Shown: piece by piece, positions 44,583 to 55,556 of the stretch
How the letters are laid out: each line of letters opens with the position of its first letter
Position numbering within the stretch: position 1 is the first letter of the stretch
Assembly: GCA_002633025.1 (NCBI GenBank)
Contig: NMRB01001225.1
Span: 69,083 to 133,082, forward strand
Direction: 5' to 3'
Length of the DNA: 64,000 nucleotides
DNA from: Notospermus geniculatus
Taxonomy: Eukaryota; Nemertea; Pilidiophora; Heteronemertea; Lineidae
Made by a program: the position numbers and the translations under genes
The notes under the pieces: model-generated
Told to the model about the DNA's origin: nothing
Seen by the model: only the letters and a program-made list of their open reading frames with translations
The model's database searches: none

Positions 44583-44757
44583 GTTTTAGTTCACCGATTT
44601 TTTTCAGAGACGGCGACACTGCAATAACCGCGTGACGTCACCAACACAGCAAACGCACGTGGCCGGGGCGCTTGAAACAACATGAACGATGACAGGTTCG
44701 CGTGTCAAGTTTTACTCATAAAAGATACATTTTTCTCTCGATTTCACTCCACTAAAG
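44583..44757 (+). promoter_or_regulatory. orphan copy of the promoter-like segment at 48605
   Basis: TAGTTCACCGATTTTTTTCA, GGCGACACTGCAATAACCGC, GTGACGTCACCAACACAGCA and ACATGAACGATGACAGGTTC match 48605-48770 almost base for base, including a CRE (44633-44640). Here no matching gene follows: sequence diverges right after TTTCACTCCA. It is therefore a duplicated promoter/5'-leader without its coding exon. Confidence 0.75.
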
Positions 44758-45236
44758 CCCTATACATTTATATTAATGAAACGCATTTTTTCTTTTTATA
44801 CTCACTCATAACAATTGCTTCGGAGCCTCTTTCCACCGAAATGACCGAGGTACATGTATAAACAGTTTAGTGACTTTTTGGTGAAAGATTAAAATTTGAT
44901 CAAAAAATGAGGTTTTTTATTATCGCCTTCGCAAAATCGAGAACCTGAGCATTTTACAGCTCTACTGTTTCCAGACACAATGATATTTTGAAATAAAGAA
45001 TTGAAGCTTCTGCAACCGAGTTATTGGTGGTTTCTTGCAAGCAATTTTAGGGTTTTCCAGTTGCCAGCCTGACACCACATTCATAACCAACCGGTTGTGA
45101 CGCGGCAAGTTCAGGGTCACGAATAATAATCGCTATTCATACGTGGTCTATTTGACCGAGCCTTTGGAATTTCAATAAGAAATAATGTGAATAACAATAA
45201 GGCATAAGTGGGCGAGGTGTATGACTTTCTGACATA

Positions 45237-45940
45237 TAGGCGATTACCACAGACAGCTAACACACAAAGCATGTTTGCCCTTTCAAAACTAAACCATAGT
45301 GCACAATACAATCAATAATAATGATGCAACGCAATCAATGTGGTTTCCTCCGAGCGTGTGCTTTGTGACGGAGAACTGCTGAATATTCAACATCAAACTT
45401 GGCTAACCGAACAAAATTACTGCAAAGTCCCTCTGTAACTTTGTCCCCCCTACAGATCCATAGGATCCGAAAGCTAGATTCTACTCAGAAACGAATGTGC
45501 TTCAAGATGGCATAGGTGCGATCACCAACAAATCACGAATAAAAAATCACTTTTTTTGATAAAAATTCAAACTTTCACAAAAATATCAGTTCAAAGGACA
45601 GCAAGATAATTTTGGTGTAAAAAGGTGCCAAAGCAATTGTTATCAACGGAAATAAAAAGAAAAACTGTGCCTCGCTGCTACATGTGTATTAGGAAATATT
45701 GAATTTAGTCACTGTGAACAGTCTATTTACTTTTGACTAAGGGGGTACATATACAACGCCCGGTAACCCAGACAACCCAACCTGCCTCATCAATTCATCG
45801 CCTCCTACTTCATCAACTTCACCGTATCAATCGGATCCATGCATCATCGGGCGTGGTGGGAGGGGATTCTAAGCATAAAAGGATAATTCATTTCTAATTC
45901 CACAAGGCATTCTACATAGATTCTACATACATATATTCAT
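45237..45940. repeat. duplicated edge and flank blocks, copy 2
   Basis: Continuous equivalent of 39371-39450 plus 40254-40910 without the 0.8-kb insertion. Small indels distinguish the copies (for example a deletion after GAATATTCAAC). Confidence 0.92.
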
Positions 45941-45970
45941 CCACACGCTCTAATAAGTAGGGCCTATCCT

Positions 45971-46106
45971 TTAAGGTCTCGGGCCACTTGTGCGTTTTGC
46001 GCTGCGTGATGCGTCAAATCTTTTGTTATTTTCCGCCGTTCTGCTTCCTAACAAAAGATTTGACGCATCACGCAGCGCAAAACGCACAAGTGGCCCGAGA
46101 CCTTAA
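45971..46106. mobile_element. perfect-arm hairpin MITE flanked by TTAA
   Basis: TTAA|GGTCTCGGGCCACTTGTG.. to ..CACAAGTGGCCCGAGACC|TTAA. The 54-bp arms (through ATGCGTCAAATCTTTTGTTA) show no mismatch that I can see, around a loop of about 20 bp. The lack of decay implies recent insertion. It lies about 140 bp beyond the stop codon of synthetase gene 2. A degenerate relative (GCGTCAAAGGCTTTGTTATT) may be present at 55890-55990. Confidence 0.9.
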
Positions 46107-46242
46107 CCTGCACTGCGTCATCAATATTCCTTCGACGACTTTGAATTTTACTAAAATTCGTATACAGAAGATTACGTTTTTCAATATAAGCCGGAGTATG
46201 ACGACTTAATGGAATTTGTATCAGAGTTCACTTCTACGTTCG

Positions 46243-47955
46243 TTAGACCTTTCTCTGCATTGTTATTCGCGCAATTGCAGCCTCTCTAGTCTTCTTCCGG
46301 TCTAATTTATTGGTACTTCCGGCGGGGAACTCTTCAAACAACAAAATATGGTCAGGCATGAGACCCTCTCCTATATCCCCAACAAGGAACGTCTCCTCGC
46401 AGAATTTCCGGATGTCCTTAACTCCGAGGTTAACCTTGGGTTTAGGAACCACACAGAGGCAGATTTCTTCAAACATTATCTCATGTGGCACGCCAACAGC
46501 TACAGCGTTAGCCACAAGGGGGTGCCGTAATATCTCCCTTTCAATGCTTCGCGGGTAGATCTTGATTGTCGCCCTGGAGATGACGTCTTGTTGTCGCCCA
46601 AGAACGGTGACATATCCATCCTCGTTCATCGTGCCAATGTCACTTGTCCTGTACCACCCAAGTTGATCTTTCTGTTGCTTGGTTCGTTCCTCGTCCCCCC
46701 AGTATCCGAGGAAGATGTACTGATGCCTGAAGCATATCTCCCCCGGGATATTGACGGATACGATCAAGCCCTCCTCGTCAACGATCTTTAACTCGCCATA
46801 TTTGGCGCGGCCCGTGTATGTAAGCTTGTTATCCAATGAATCAGACAATTCTCCTCCGAGTACGGCACCTGCTTCTGTTGAACCGTAAGCTAAGATTGTT
46901 CTTGGAATGCGCTTCACGACCTCTTCCATTAACGACCTCTGAACAAGTTCTCCCCCTGTGTAACAGAATTTGATTCGATTTGCATCCAGTTTTCCATTAT
47001 CAACTGCATTAATGATGTCACGTAAAATGTACGGAAAACTTAACAAAACCGTGCAGTTTTCCTCCTCTGCTACCTGAAAAAAATACTCCCTTCCAGACTG
47101 CTGCGTCACATCTGCCACGACATAAACCATACAAAGTCCAATGGAGAATACAGGGCCCAAATTCCCTCCGGCATACGCCATCGGCCGATCGAGGAGGTAA
47201 CGGTCCGAATCATCGACGCCTGCTCTGAGGAAAATTGACTGCATATATTTCGGTCCAAAAGAATGTCTCTCCATTACCAGCTTAGGAAAGCCCGTGGTAC
47301 CAGACGTAGCGTAACATCCCTGGATGTCATCCAACGATATCGTAGCCTGGAGTTTGCGAACCAAATCCACGTCGCCATCTTGGATCTCACGAAACAGTTC
47401 ACTCCACGAGATCGTTCCTGGGTACGACGAAGACGATGTCATGTAGACTGTCTCGAGATCAGGAAGATCCCCTACATGTACTTGCAGCTTTTTAGAAGAA
47501 TCGTGGCTGGCAAGGCTCGGGATGATAGTGCGCAGAATATCGTAGTTTTTATCATCAGCACCTGGATGAGCAATCAACCAGCGACAGTTGCTCTTCCTCA
47601 GCATGTATTTGATGTCTTCCCCGGTCTTGACACTCACGTGGAAGCGCATCAATAAAGCACCTGTCCTCGCCAAAGCACACTCACAGATGGCGTATTCCAA
47701 GGATGTGGGGCAGAGTAAACCAACACAGTCCCCTTTCCTCAGGCCTCTCTTGATCATTCCTGCAGCCAGTTGTTCCGTCTTAGTCTTCAGTTCTCCAAAA
47801 GTAATTGCTTGTCGTTGTTTTCCAATCTCCCGGATGACGAATGCTTCTTTCTCGGGATGCTCGGTCCCTCGGATATCAAGGAGCTCGGCGGCTGTGTGCA
47901 TGACGGGGAATCTCTCCCCTGCATTGTAGTAGCTTCTCGTCAGCTTGCAAGCCAT
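46243..47955 (-). CDS. acyl-CoA synthetase-like enzyme 2, inverted paralogue
   Basis: Intronless gene for 570 residues. The start is ATG at 47955 (GGAAATGGC as in gene 1), and the open frame extends to 48045 without ATG. Motifs are TSGTTGFPK (about residue 218; the canonical Thr rather than gene 1's Ser), YGSTEA, GWYRTSD, GRQQD and DKLDRKKTRE. As in gene 1, the glycine pair after GRxxD is absent (Ala-Thr here). Residues 1 to about 245 are nearly identical to gene 1, whereas the rest differs at many positions. Both frames are intact over 1.7 kb, which argues that both are expressed. The orientation is opposite although flanking blocks are in direct order. The exact substrate is not predictable. 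Confidence 0.88.
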   Translation of the reverse strand: MACKLTRSYYNAGERFPVMHTAAELLDIRGTEHPEKEAFVIREIGKQRQAITFGELKTKTEQLAAGMIKRGLRKGDCVGLLCPTSLEYAICECALARTGALLMRFHVSVKTGEDIKYMLRKSNCRWLIAHPGADDKNYDILRTIIPSLASHDSSKKLQVHVGDLPDLETVYMTSSSSYPGTISWSELFREIQDGDVDLVRKLQATISLDDIQGCYATSGTTGFPKLVMERHSFGPKYMQSIFLRAGVDDSDRYLLDRPMAYAGGNLGPVFSIGLCMVYVVADVTQQSGREYFFQVAEEENCTVLLSFPYILRDIINAVDNGKLDANRIKFCYTGGELVQRSLMEEVVKRIPRTILAYGSTEAGAVLGGELSDSLDNKLTYTGRAKYGELKIVDEEGLIVSVNIPGEICFRHQYIFLGYWGDEERTKQQKDQLGWYRTSDIGTMNEDGYVTVLGRQQDVISRATIKIYPRSIEREILRHPLVANAVAVGVPHEIMFEEICLCVVPKPKVNLGVKDIRKFCEETFLVGDIGEGLMPDHILLFEEFPAGSTNKLDRKKTREAAIARITMQRKV

Positions 47956-48604
47956 TTCCAATGATGTCGAAATGTCGAAAGTGCCCGGAATGATTTGCGC
48001 TACTGTGTCGTGTTCACACTGGCGTTCCGTTGCGGGATGAAGCAAATTATGTCAGAATCTGCAGTTAATGTGTACCTCGAACTTCGATGCACAACCTCCA
48101 GCAATCAACTGTCATAAATTAAACTACAACCAGGTCAGTACGAACAGTTCGATTAAATGTCATTCCAAATGTATAGACCTATGGTTATTTATCCGATCTA
48201 CATGTAGTTATAAACATAGCAATGAATAAGATAACAGACTGAGATAAGGAATTTAAAATTAAGAACAAGATTTTGATATTCTTCAGCGAACCCCTAGCTC
48301 AAGGTAAATAATGAACGACGGGGATATCACGGCACACGAACATTGAACAGACCATATTAATTACCTCGACATCATTTGTTTTAAATTTGAGGCCTAGAAA
48401 CCTGCATCGATGTTATTTCGGCGGTCAATCATCTTGATATATTAATTGCTCTCCGACTTTTGTGACACTGGGAAACAGACTCACTGTTTCTCTGTGTGTC
48501 GGCCATTGTCAAGTCGCCGCTTATTCCGTCAATCTATTGTATTGTATTGTAACACTGGCTCACAGGCCTCACTGAAAAACGTGCACACCGGTAGGCTTGT
48601 GTCC

Positions 48605-48770
48605 AGTTTAGTTCACCAATTTTTTCAGAGGTGGCGACACTGCAATAACCGCGTGACGTCACCAACACAGCAAACGCACGTGGCCGGGGCGCTTGAAACA
48701 ACATGAACGATGACAGGTTCGCGTGTCAAGATTTACTCATAAAAGATACATTTTTCTCTCGATTTCACTC
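48605..48770 (+). promoter_or_regulatory. promoter/5'-leader-like segment of the 48815 gene
   Basis: Contains TGACGTCA (48654-48661), GGCCGGGGCGCTTGAAACAA and TTTCTCTCGATTTCACTCCA, and ends about 45 bp before the ATG at 48815. The near-identical copy at 44583-44757 marks the other end of the duplication. Confidence 0.65.
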
Positions 48771-48814
48771 CAATTTTTCGTGTTATGGATGCGTATTGAT
48801 TACTCAAGCTTGCT

Positions 48815-51800
48815 ATGGCAGGTGTGCCGACTGTGTGTGAGGTCAATTATGACTTTGATGAGTATGGATACGAGGAGGTGATTCCTCTTCATGATGAGAC
48901 GCTGTCCCTGACTCCCAGACCATCTGACACAGGCGGTGTGTACAGAATATACGACAGGGACTGTGAGATATCCTTATCATATCTTTCTGCGGAAAAGCAC
49001 GCTGCTTTGGTTAGTATTGCAGGTTGAGGGGAGATAGGCCTAGCCTAGATGACGCCTTTCTCTTCTGCTCGACTGAGCTGAGATTGAGAAGGCCTAGGGC
49101 CTAGCCCTAGCCCAGGCCTCCCTAGGCCTGTGCATGCTGTGAGCCTGTGGCATTATTTTGGTGTTGAATGTTAAGTAGGCAGGTCTACAAAAAGGTACCT
49201 AGAGTCATCAACTGTATGTAGCCTAGGCCTGGTGGAATGTCCCTTATCAATACAATAGGTAGGCTAGGCCTAGATTAGGTAGGCCTAAATGACCCATCAC
49301 TAGGCCTAATGTAAATTTCAATTAGCCTATAGGCCTAGGCTAGGCCTCGGCCAGCACATTGAGCTAGAGTCTAGGACAAGGACTACAGCCCTTTATGTAT
49401 AGGCCTACATTGATTGTCCTGGCTGCAGCTAAAATCTTAGGCCCCCTACTCTTAGGTGTCCTTTGTCCTGTAGTTCATCCACTGCACTCAGTGACAGACA
49501 CTCACACTGTCATGAATCATGTCATGTCATCTATTTGTTTGGCCTCAGGCCTTCGAATCGATCGATAGAAACATATTCAAGAGATAGGTGGATATGGTTT
49601 ATGGATCCTTTCCATTGATTCAAATGGTGATAATTAGGACTCTCTAAATGGTGTACTGGTGTGGATGATTATCCAGACACTGCATGTCTCAAGACAAAGT
49701 GAAGTGATTCCTGGAACTCGTTTGGTCCCACTCATCATACATGTCATAATCATTGCCATTGTTTTTTGAGCAGATCGGTGAATAAGGCCATCCATCGCAA
49801 TGTTTTGATCAAAAATAAAACATTGATTTTTTAAAATCAGATTTTGCCCTCTTCAGTTCATGCCAGTTGTAATATCTTGTCGTCAGTATTTCTTTGCTCT
49901 CCTGAGTCCTGAGTGAAAAAAAAACTTAACAAAAAACAAAGTATTGAAAAAATACTGTCTTAGAGATTCAGGATCACACCTACCTGGAAATATTATTACA
50001 AAACTGCACTGAAAAAAATGCTCACTCACATGTGACTGAAAGTAAAAGTTATCTGACCTCGCCTAATTTTTTTTCAAAAACTGCCTGTGAAATTATCATA
50101 TTATGAAATGCAGCTACATGTATGCACAAATTGTATCTGCGGCATGCCAATAAATGTGCAGAACGAATTTTCCCCTAAATAACTAAAACAGTACACTTTT
50201 GATATAACACAGGCAGAGAAAGATGTCACTCACATTAATCTTGTATTTTGTGATAAAGCCTATAGGCCTACCTCCTTGTAACTTACTAACATTATATTCA
50301 CCTAACAATTAACCTGCCATGGCCCATGCCAGGCACACAATGGAATTTTCTTGTGAAAGTTTGTTTTTGTGGACCATAGATAGAATTTCTAGATAGGCCT
50401 AGTGTTATACCTGGAATACGATTACCTTTCATGGTATGGCTATCCTGTCTCGTCTTTTATGATGATTTATGGGCCTATTCACAATATGAATACATTCACT
50501 GACAGTGGTATGCCAGGGGGTCATGGAAATTATGCTAATCCCAAATTATTATTCACAATAGGCCTATCTCACTTTCTTCTCTAGCCTAATGTATTGTTGA
50601 TGTTTTCTCACCTCCCTCTCAATTGGCGTTGATTTTTGAAGGAAAATCATATGTTCTATATGACGTTGGTAGGCCCCTATACGACAAACTCAATGATCAA
50701 TCAGCTGTGCTTATCAATTTCATTTTTCTCTGCAATGCTTGACCCTTGTGATTGACCTAGAGAGTGTGATGATAGACTGCCCACTGTTTATTTTTCCGCT
50801 TAGTCTGCTTAGGAACCACAACATTGCCAATCAACTCCAAACCAACTGGGCAGTCAACGAGCAATGTACGGTACATTATTATCATGTGGTTTATATTTTC
50901 GTCCACAGGTGGTAGCATTGATATTGTTCAATATCCCCGTGGTGGAGAACTTTCCGGAGGGAAAGTGACTGGTCACCCTCCCTTGTGTCAACAGTTTGCG
51001 ATGTGTTGCAGGGGAAAAAGATTAAAAACAAGCGCAAAACAGAAAAATGCTACATGTAGCTAATGATGGTGATCGTAAATAAAAGCAACGACTGGAACTG
51101 GAGGAGAACTCTGAAAAATAAATGCATTTTTGGTTAAATTTATTAGATGAGAGCTCCAGAAATAGTGTCATCCATGTGTGTGAGATCTATGTGAGTGTGT
51201 CACTCACTGTGAACGGGGAGGGGGGGGGGGGCTTTCTTTACCTCGAAAAGAGGTTGATCCAATCCTATTCATTCTATGAGTACGAATGATGCATTACAAT
51301 GAGATAAATGTAAGAGAGATGGCCTCATTCAGAACTATTGTAAATTTCTTTCTGTAATATTTGGAAAATGCTGTGTTTCTTGCAGTGTGTGAAAAATATA
51401 TTATAATCATGAGTTCATAATTGTTCACTCTTTTTTTCAGGGTTTTCGAACGCTGAAATCATGGAGTGTATTTTGATAATGATATATTTGATTTTTTCAG
51501 CCAAGAAGAGGAGCGTCCACTGCCCAAAGTACCTACACAACTTTTCTTAATGAGCGTTATGACAATTATGCTGGCGGACGCTACGACTCCATTCATGACA
51601 CTGAATCCAATGCACTTCTTGACAGAAGTGACATTTACAAATATCATAATGAAGGACACTTTGACTCCCGAACTAAAAGCGCCTTGGACAACAAATTATT
51701 GTCATTCCCATCCTTATCTCCCAAACCAAGAGCCAAAACTGCACTGCCTTATTTCCCGGAGTCGAGTGTTTCTGGATACGGGTCGATGAGGTCGAGGAGT

Positions 51801-54800
51801 CGTGGGGAATCTCGTTTAAAATGGGTTGAATCATTGGAAACATGGGTTGAACAAAAGGTGAGTAATTATTTCAACAGTCTCTTACAGTGCAATAAGGTAT
51901 GATGTAATTTGTAAGTATTGAGTACCTTGAGCCGCCATCTTGCATATCTTGATTAGCTTATGAATCCAGTAATATTTGACTCTCTTCTGTCTTCATGCTT
52001 GAAAGTCATTTCTTCTCTTAAGTGTCCCTGAGGCTGGCTAAATTAAGGACCATTTAATATTATTCGATGAATTTTTGCAACCATGAATAACATGGCTTTC
52101 TGAAGTTATATGTACACCATCTTGATGACCATCAATAATCATATGTTTTTGTTCTACAGGATTGATGCTTTTTGCCAATAAAACTAGTACAGTTGTACTT
52201 GACAATTTGTTAATCATTCTTCTGGTACCTTCACCCAGGTGAGCACATGGTCCATGGACCATTTCATTTCATTGTGTACAAATTCGCAATTTTTCATTCT
52301 CAACTCACTCAACTTTTGACTTCGCTGTCATTATAAAACACATTATCCAATGTTTATTTTTGTATTTTCCTTCCTTCGAGTTTGACAAACCAGATTTTCC
52401 TTTTGAAAGTTCGAATTGGAGGAATATCAGGTTGACACTCAACATGTTACTTGTTGATTATATTGAAGAAGTTGATACTGGCGCTTTGCTTGGACTCTTG
52501 CGAATGCACTGTGTAAGTAATTCCATGTTTTTAAAGTCTTGTAAACGTTACTTGTTTTGTCTAGGTGTTTGAAAGAAGGTTGTTTGACAAGTCAAATGTT
52601 GTTGGTAAGGTCAGGCCGTATGGGTATACTTCCGAGTTTCGGTATATCGTAGTGAAGTGGTTAAGAAGAATAGAATGTTCATTACTTTTCTGCCCCCTTC
52701 AGTGGGTTAAAGCAATTCCAGTCCTGTCTGCTGCCTGTCATATTTACATAGCAACCAATAAGGCTCTTCATCATAACCTGGCACCATAACAAAGAGTCAC
52801 TTTAATTAAATTGACAATCGTCTACACTTGCGGCCGACGCTAATTTTGAAAATTTTCCAATTAACATCCATCCCACAGGTTGGTGACATTCTTCTAAGTC
52901 TTCACATCAAATTGTCTCATCTTTCCTCTGCTGTACACATCGTGTCCAAAGGTGAAGCAAAATGTCCAAGAAGTTCTTTTACATGTACTCCCAGAAAAGC
53001 ATCTCTACCTGTAGCACCAGTTCTAATGGATCTGAGATGAGTCTGTATGGTATGCAACAAGCTGTGAAAGAGGTAGGCTTACCTTTCTTATCCATGTCCA
53101 TTTTTCGTCTGTGAAGATACTTCAGTTGGGCTTCTCAGCTTTTGTCATTGTAATTTAACTGCACTTTTCGCAGATAACTTTTCTCCATGTATATGAGTTC
53201 TTGCATCTCAGCTCTCCCGATTGGTTCACCTATACCATATGATTTCAGAAACCTAAGTCAGTAGGGCTATTCTTTTTAGCCTAAAGTTTCTGACTGTTTT
53301 GTGGATGCCATGATGCCCCCATGGTTTCTTTGAATTTCCTTTCTTCTCATGACCATCTTCATGGGCGTTCATAGCAGATATTTGTGGGAGATACATCATG
53401 ACTAATCAAAGTTATATCATATACTTGCCAATTTTTCGGAAGGTACAAATAAGTTTGGCGTGGATGTTTTTCCATATCTTTTCCCCATTTCCATTAATAT
53501 GCTACTAGTGCAAGAAAATTAACTCTGTGACATGGAAGATCATTCACACTTTATGTTTGGTGACGTGTAGAGCCCTTTTGGTGGTGATGACATGGGGTCG
53601 AATCTGTGTATCAATTTCACGCTTTGACTACCACGTTTTAAACCAGTTATAAACCTCTCCATTAGGTTTAGCTTGTGATTGATCAATTTATATAGGAACA
53701 CTTATAAATTCCAGCTTAATGTCACAGGGAATCCTTAAACTATAGGTGCTAAAAATTGCAGCATCGCCACATATTATCAATCTTTTGGTGACTTGATGAT
53801 ATTTCGTGGATAGAAAGTGAAAACTAATTGAGTTCGCGGTGCACAATGGAGTTGGACTTGGTGACGAATTGCATCAAGTCGTCAGTACAATATGGGCTAT
53901 TCACTGAGTTGATTAGAATTTTTTATGACATTGAGAATTAGAATCTTATTGCCGTGGCATTAAAGGTAACGTGCATTAAATTTGTCACAATTTCTGATCG
54001 AATTCAATTATTCTGACATGAATGTTAGATTTATTACAATTTATAACTTTATTTTTAATGAATCTGCATATTCTGATTCTGTCAACACATACACCTTCAA
54101 TTGATGACAGGTGGCTGGACTACGAAGTTCTAGTACCTCTGAACTGATGTAGTTTCAATTCAAGTTCCTTTTTGCTGCAGAAAAACTGAATGTAGGACTT
54201 TCGGGAATCTGCTGATATCAGTTCATGAATTTCGACACGATTTTAAGTGTTAGAATTTCTACATGGATTGGATTCATCGATGAATCTTGATTAGCGAATT
54301 GGTTATTATGTTGTTTCACTTTTATACTGATCTTTGCTTTCGAATTCGGTGTGGACTGTAGATTGCAACCTATGAAAATTTCCTCTGAGGAAAGAGTGGT
54401 GTTTTGTGCTAAAAATGGGCTTCTTGACATGATCATCGTATCTCCACAGTCATGATTAGTTTGTCCCTTTCCTGCAAGAAGTGGCTGCAAGTATAGTAGA
54501 TTCAAAATACCGGAGTAGTGGAAGTTACAGTTACTAAACTATTTTCTTGGATCTTTTCTCTCCTATGGGGATTACATGCTTCTGTTTGTCAAGCACTGAG
54601 AACATTGCAATATTAAACAAACTAATGCTTATTTGACATATTGCCTGTCAGCATGGGATTCACATTTCCATATTCCAAGCTTATCCACCATTTCCGTAGG
54701 CAATCCAACTGTCACCAATTCATGTCCGGGGCAAATTGAATTGATTTCATACTACACACCTCTAAGGAAATGTCCAGGGTTTGTATCTATTTAATGGAAA

Positions 54801-55556
54801 ACAGTAATAAATATTGGATTATATGTGGTTCAGCTGCCCCTGTGAGGAACCTGATATTTGTGCATCTCTTGGACTGGACCTTTAGGACACTGCATGACCT
54901 TAGTTAATAATACAAATGTTTTAGGCACGATGAGTGAAACTGAAGTAATGGAATTTTCATTCTGAATCAATGGACATAAGAGCCAGTAGCTAGGAAGTCG
55001 ACAGCCATCTTATTGAACAATGCTATGTGGAAGAAACTGCCGTTAAATGTGCAGGTCTGTCATTTGTGTGTGTTCTCTGTACAGTGCTTAATGTACAGGA
55101 CAAAGGAAGGGTACCGTTTCATAATTATCAATGCTCAAAAAAATTCTGATACTCAGAAGAAAATGGAAGTTGAACCCCCTGTTGAGTCACCATGGCCAGT
55201 GATAAGAGTGCCACCATGTTCTCCGGCACCATCTGGTTACCTATATGGAGATTATGAAAGTGACTTCCTGGCTTTGGAAACCATTGAGGTACCAGATCCA
55301 ACTGCTAGACCTACAGAAAGTCAAGGAGTTGAGGTCGAAACTAAACCAAAGAAAAGGGTCATACAAGTGAAGGTTGATTCCAAGGCGAAGGACACAGATA
55401 AAAATAAAAGTGATTTTGAGGTGCCGATACTGTCGAGAGAGGATTACAAATGTTACGAGAGGGTGCAAAGGAGGAATGAACGGGAGTATGCAAGGATGTT
55501 AGAAATGACTGCTAAGCTAGAAAAAAGTGNTGCAGAAGCAATGATGATTCCCTCAT
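48815..55556 (+). CDS. multi-exon gene of unknown function (partial model)
   Basis: Not recognised. Exon 1 (48815-49009) starts MAGVPTVCEVNYDFDEYGYE and ends TTG|GTTAGT, phase 0. Exon 2 (51501-51857), after ATTTTTTCAG, stays in phase 0, giving RYDNYAGGRYDSIHDTESN.. to RLKWVESLETWVEQK|GTGAGT; a different overlapping frame is also open but less protein-like. Candidate exons follow at 52381-52512 (FDKPDFPFESSNWRN.., GTAAGT) and from about 52566 (VFERRLFDKSNVV). Another at 52879-53072 begins VGDILLSLHIKLSHL and needs a one-base shift near 52960 to continue to its GTAGGC donor. A later exon (from about 55085) is Pro-rich then charged (SREDYKCYERVQRRNEREYARML) with one N, and stops at 55556. Exons 1-2 are well supported; the rest is tentative. 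No membrane segment was seen. Confidence 0.5.
49080..49400. repeat. AGGCCTA-saturated stretch
   Basis: AGGCCT or a one-base variant occurs at least a dozen times within about 320 bp of intron 1, often as TAGGCCTA. The same word is frequent throughout the window. Confidence 0.75.
49401..51500 (+). other. remainder of intron 1 of the 48815 gene
   Basis: No coding exon visible. It includes a CACTGAAAAAAATGCTCACT end near 50009, resembling the 25821 element, a poly-G run (51217-51231) and two successive TTTTTTCAG acceptors (51440 and 51500); the second keeps the protein-like frame. Confidence 0.5.
53073..55084 (+). other. intronic sequence of the 48815 gene
   Basis: AT-rich, no exon with matching splice phase recognised, no obvious inverted-repeat element. 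A minus-strand frame at 54218-54505 lacks support. Confidence 0.4.
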
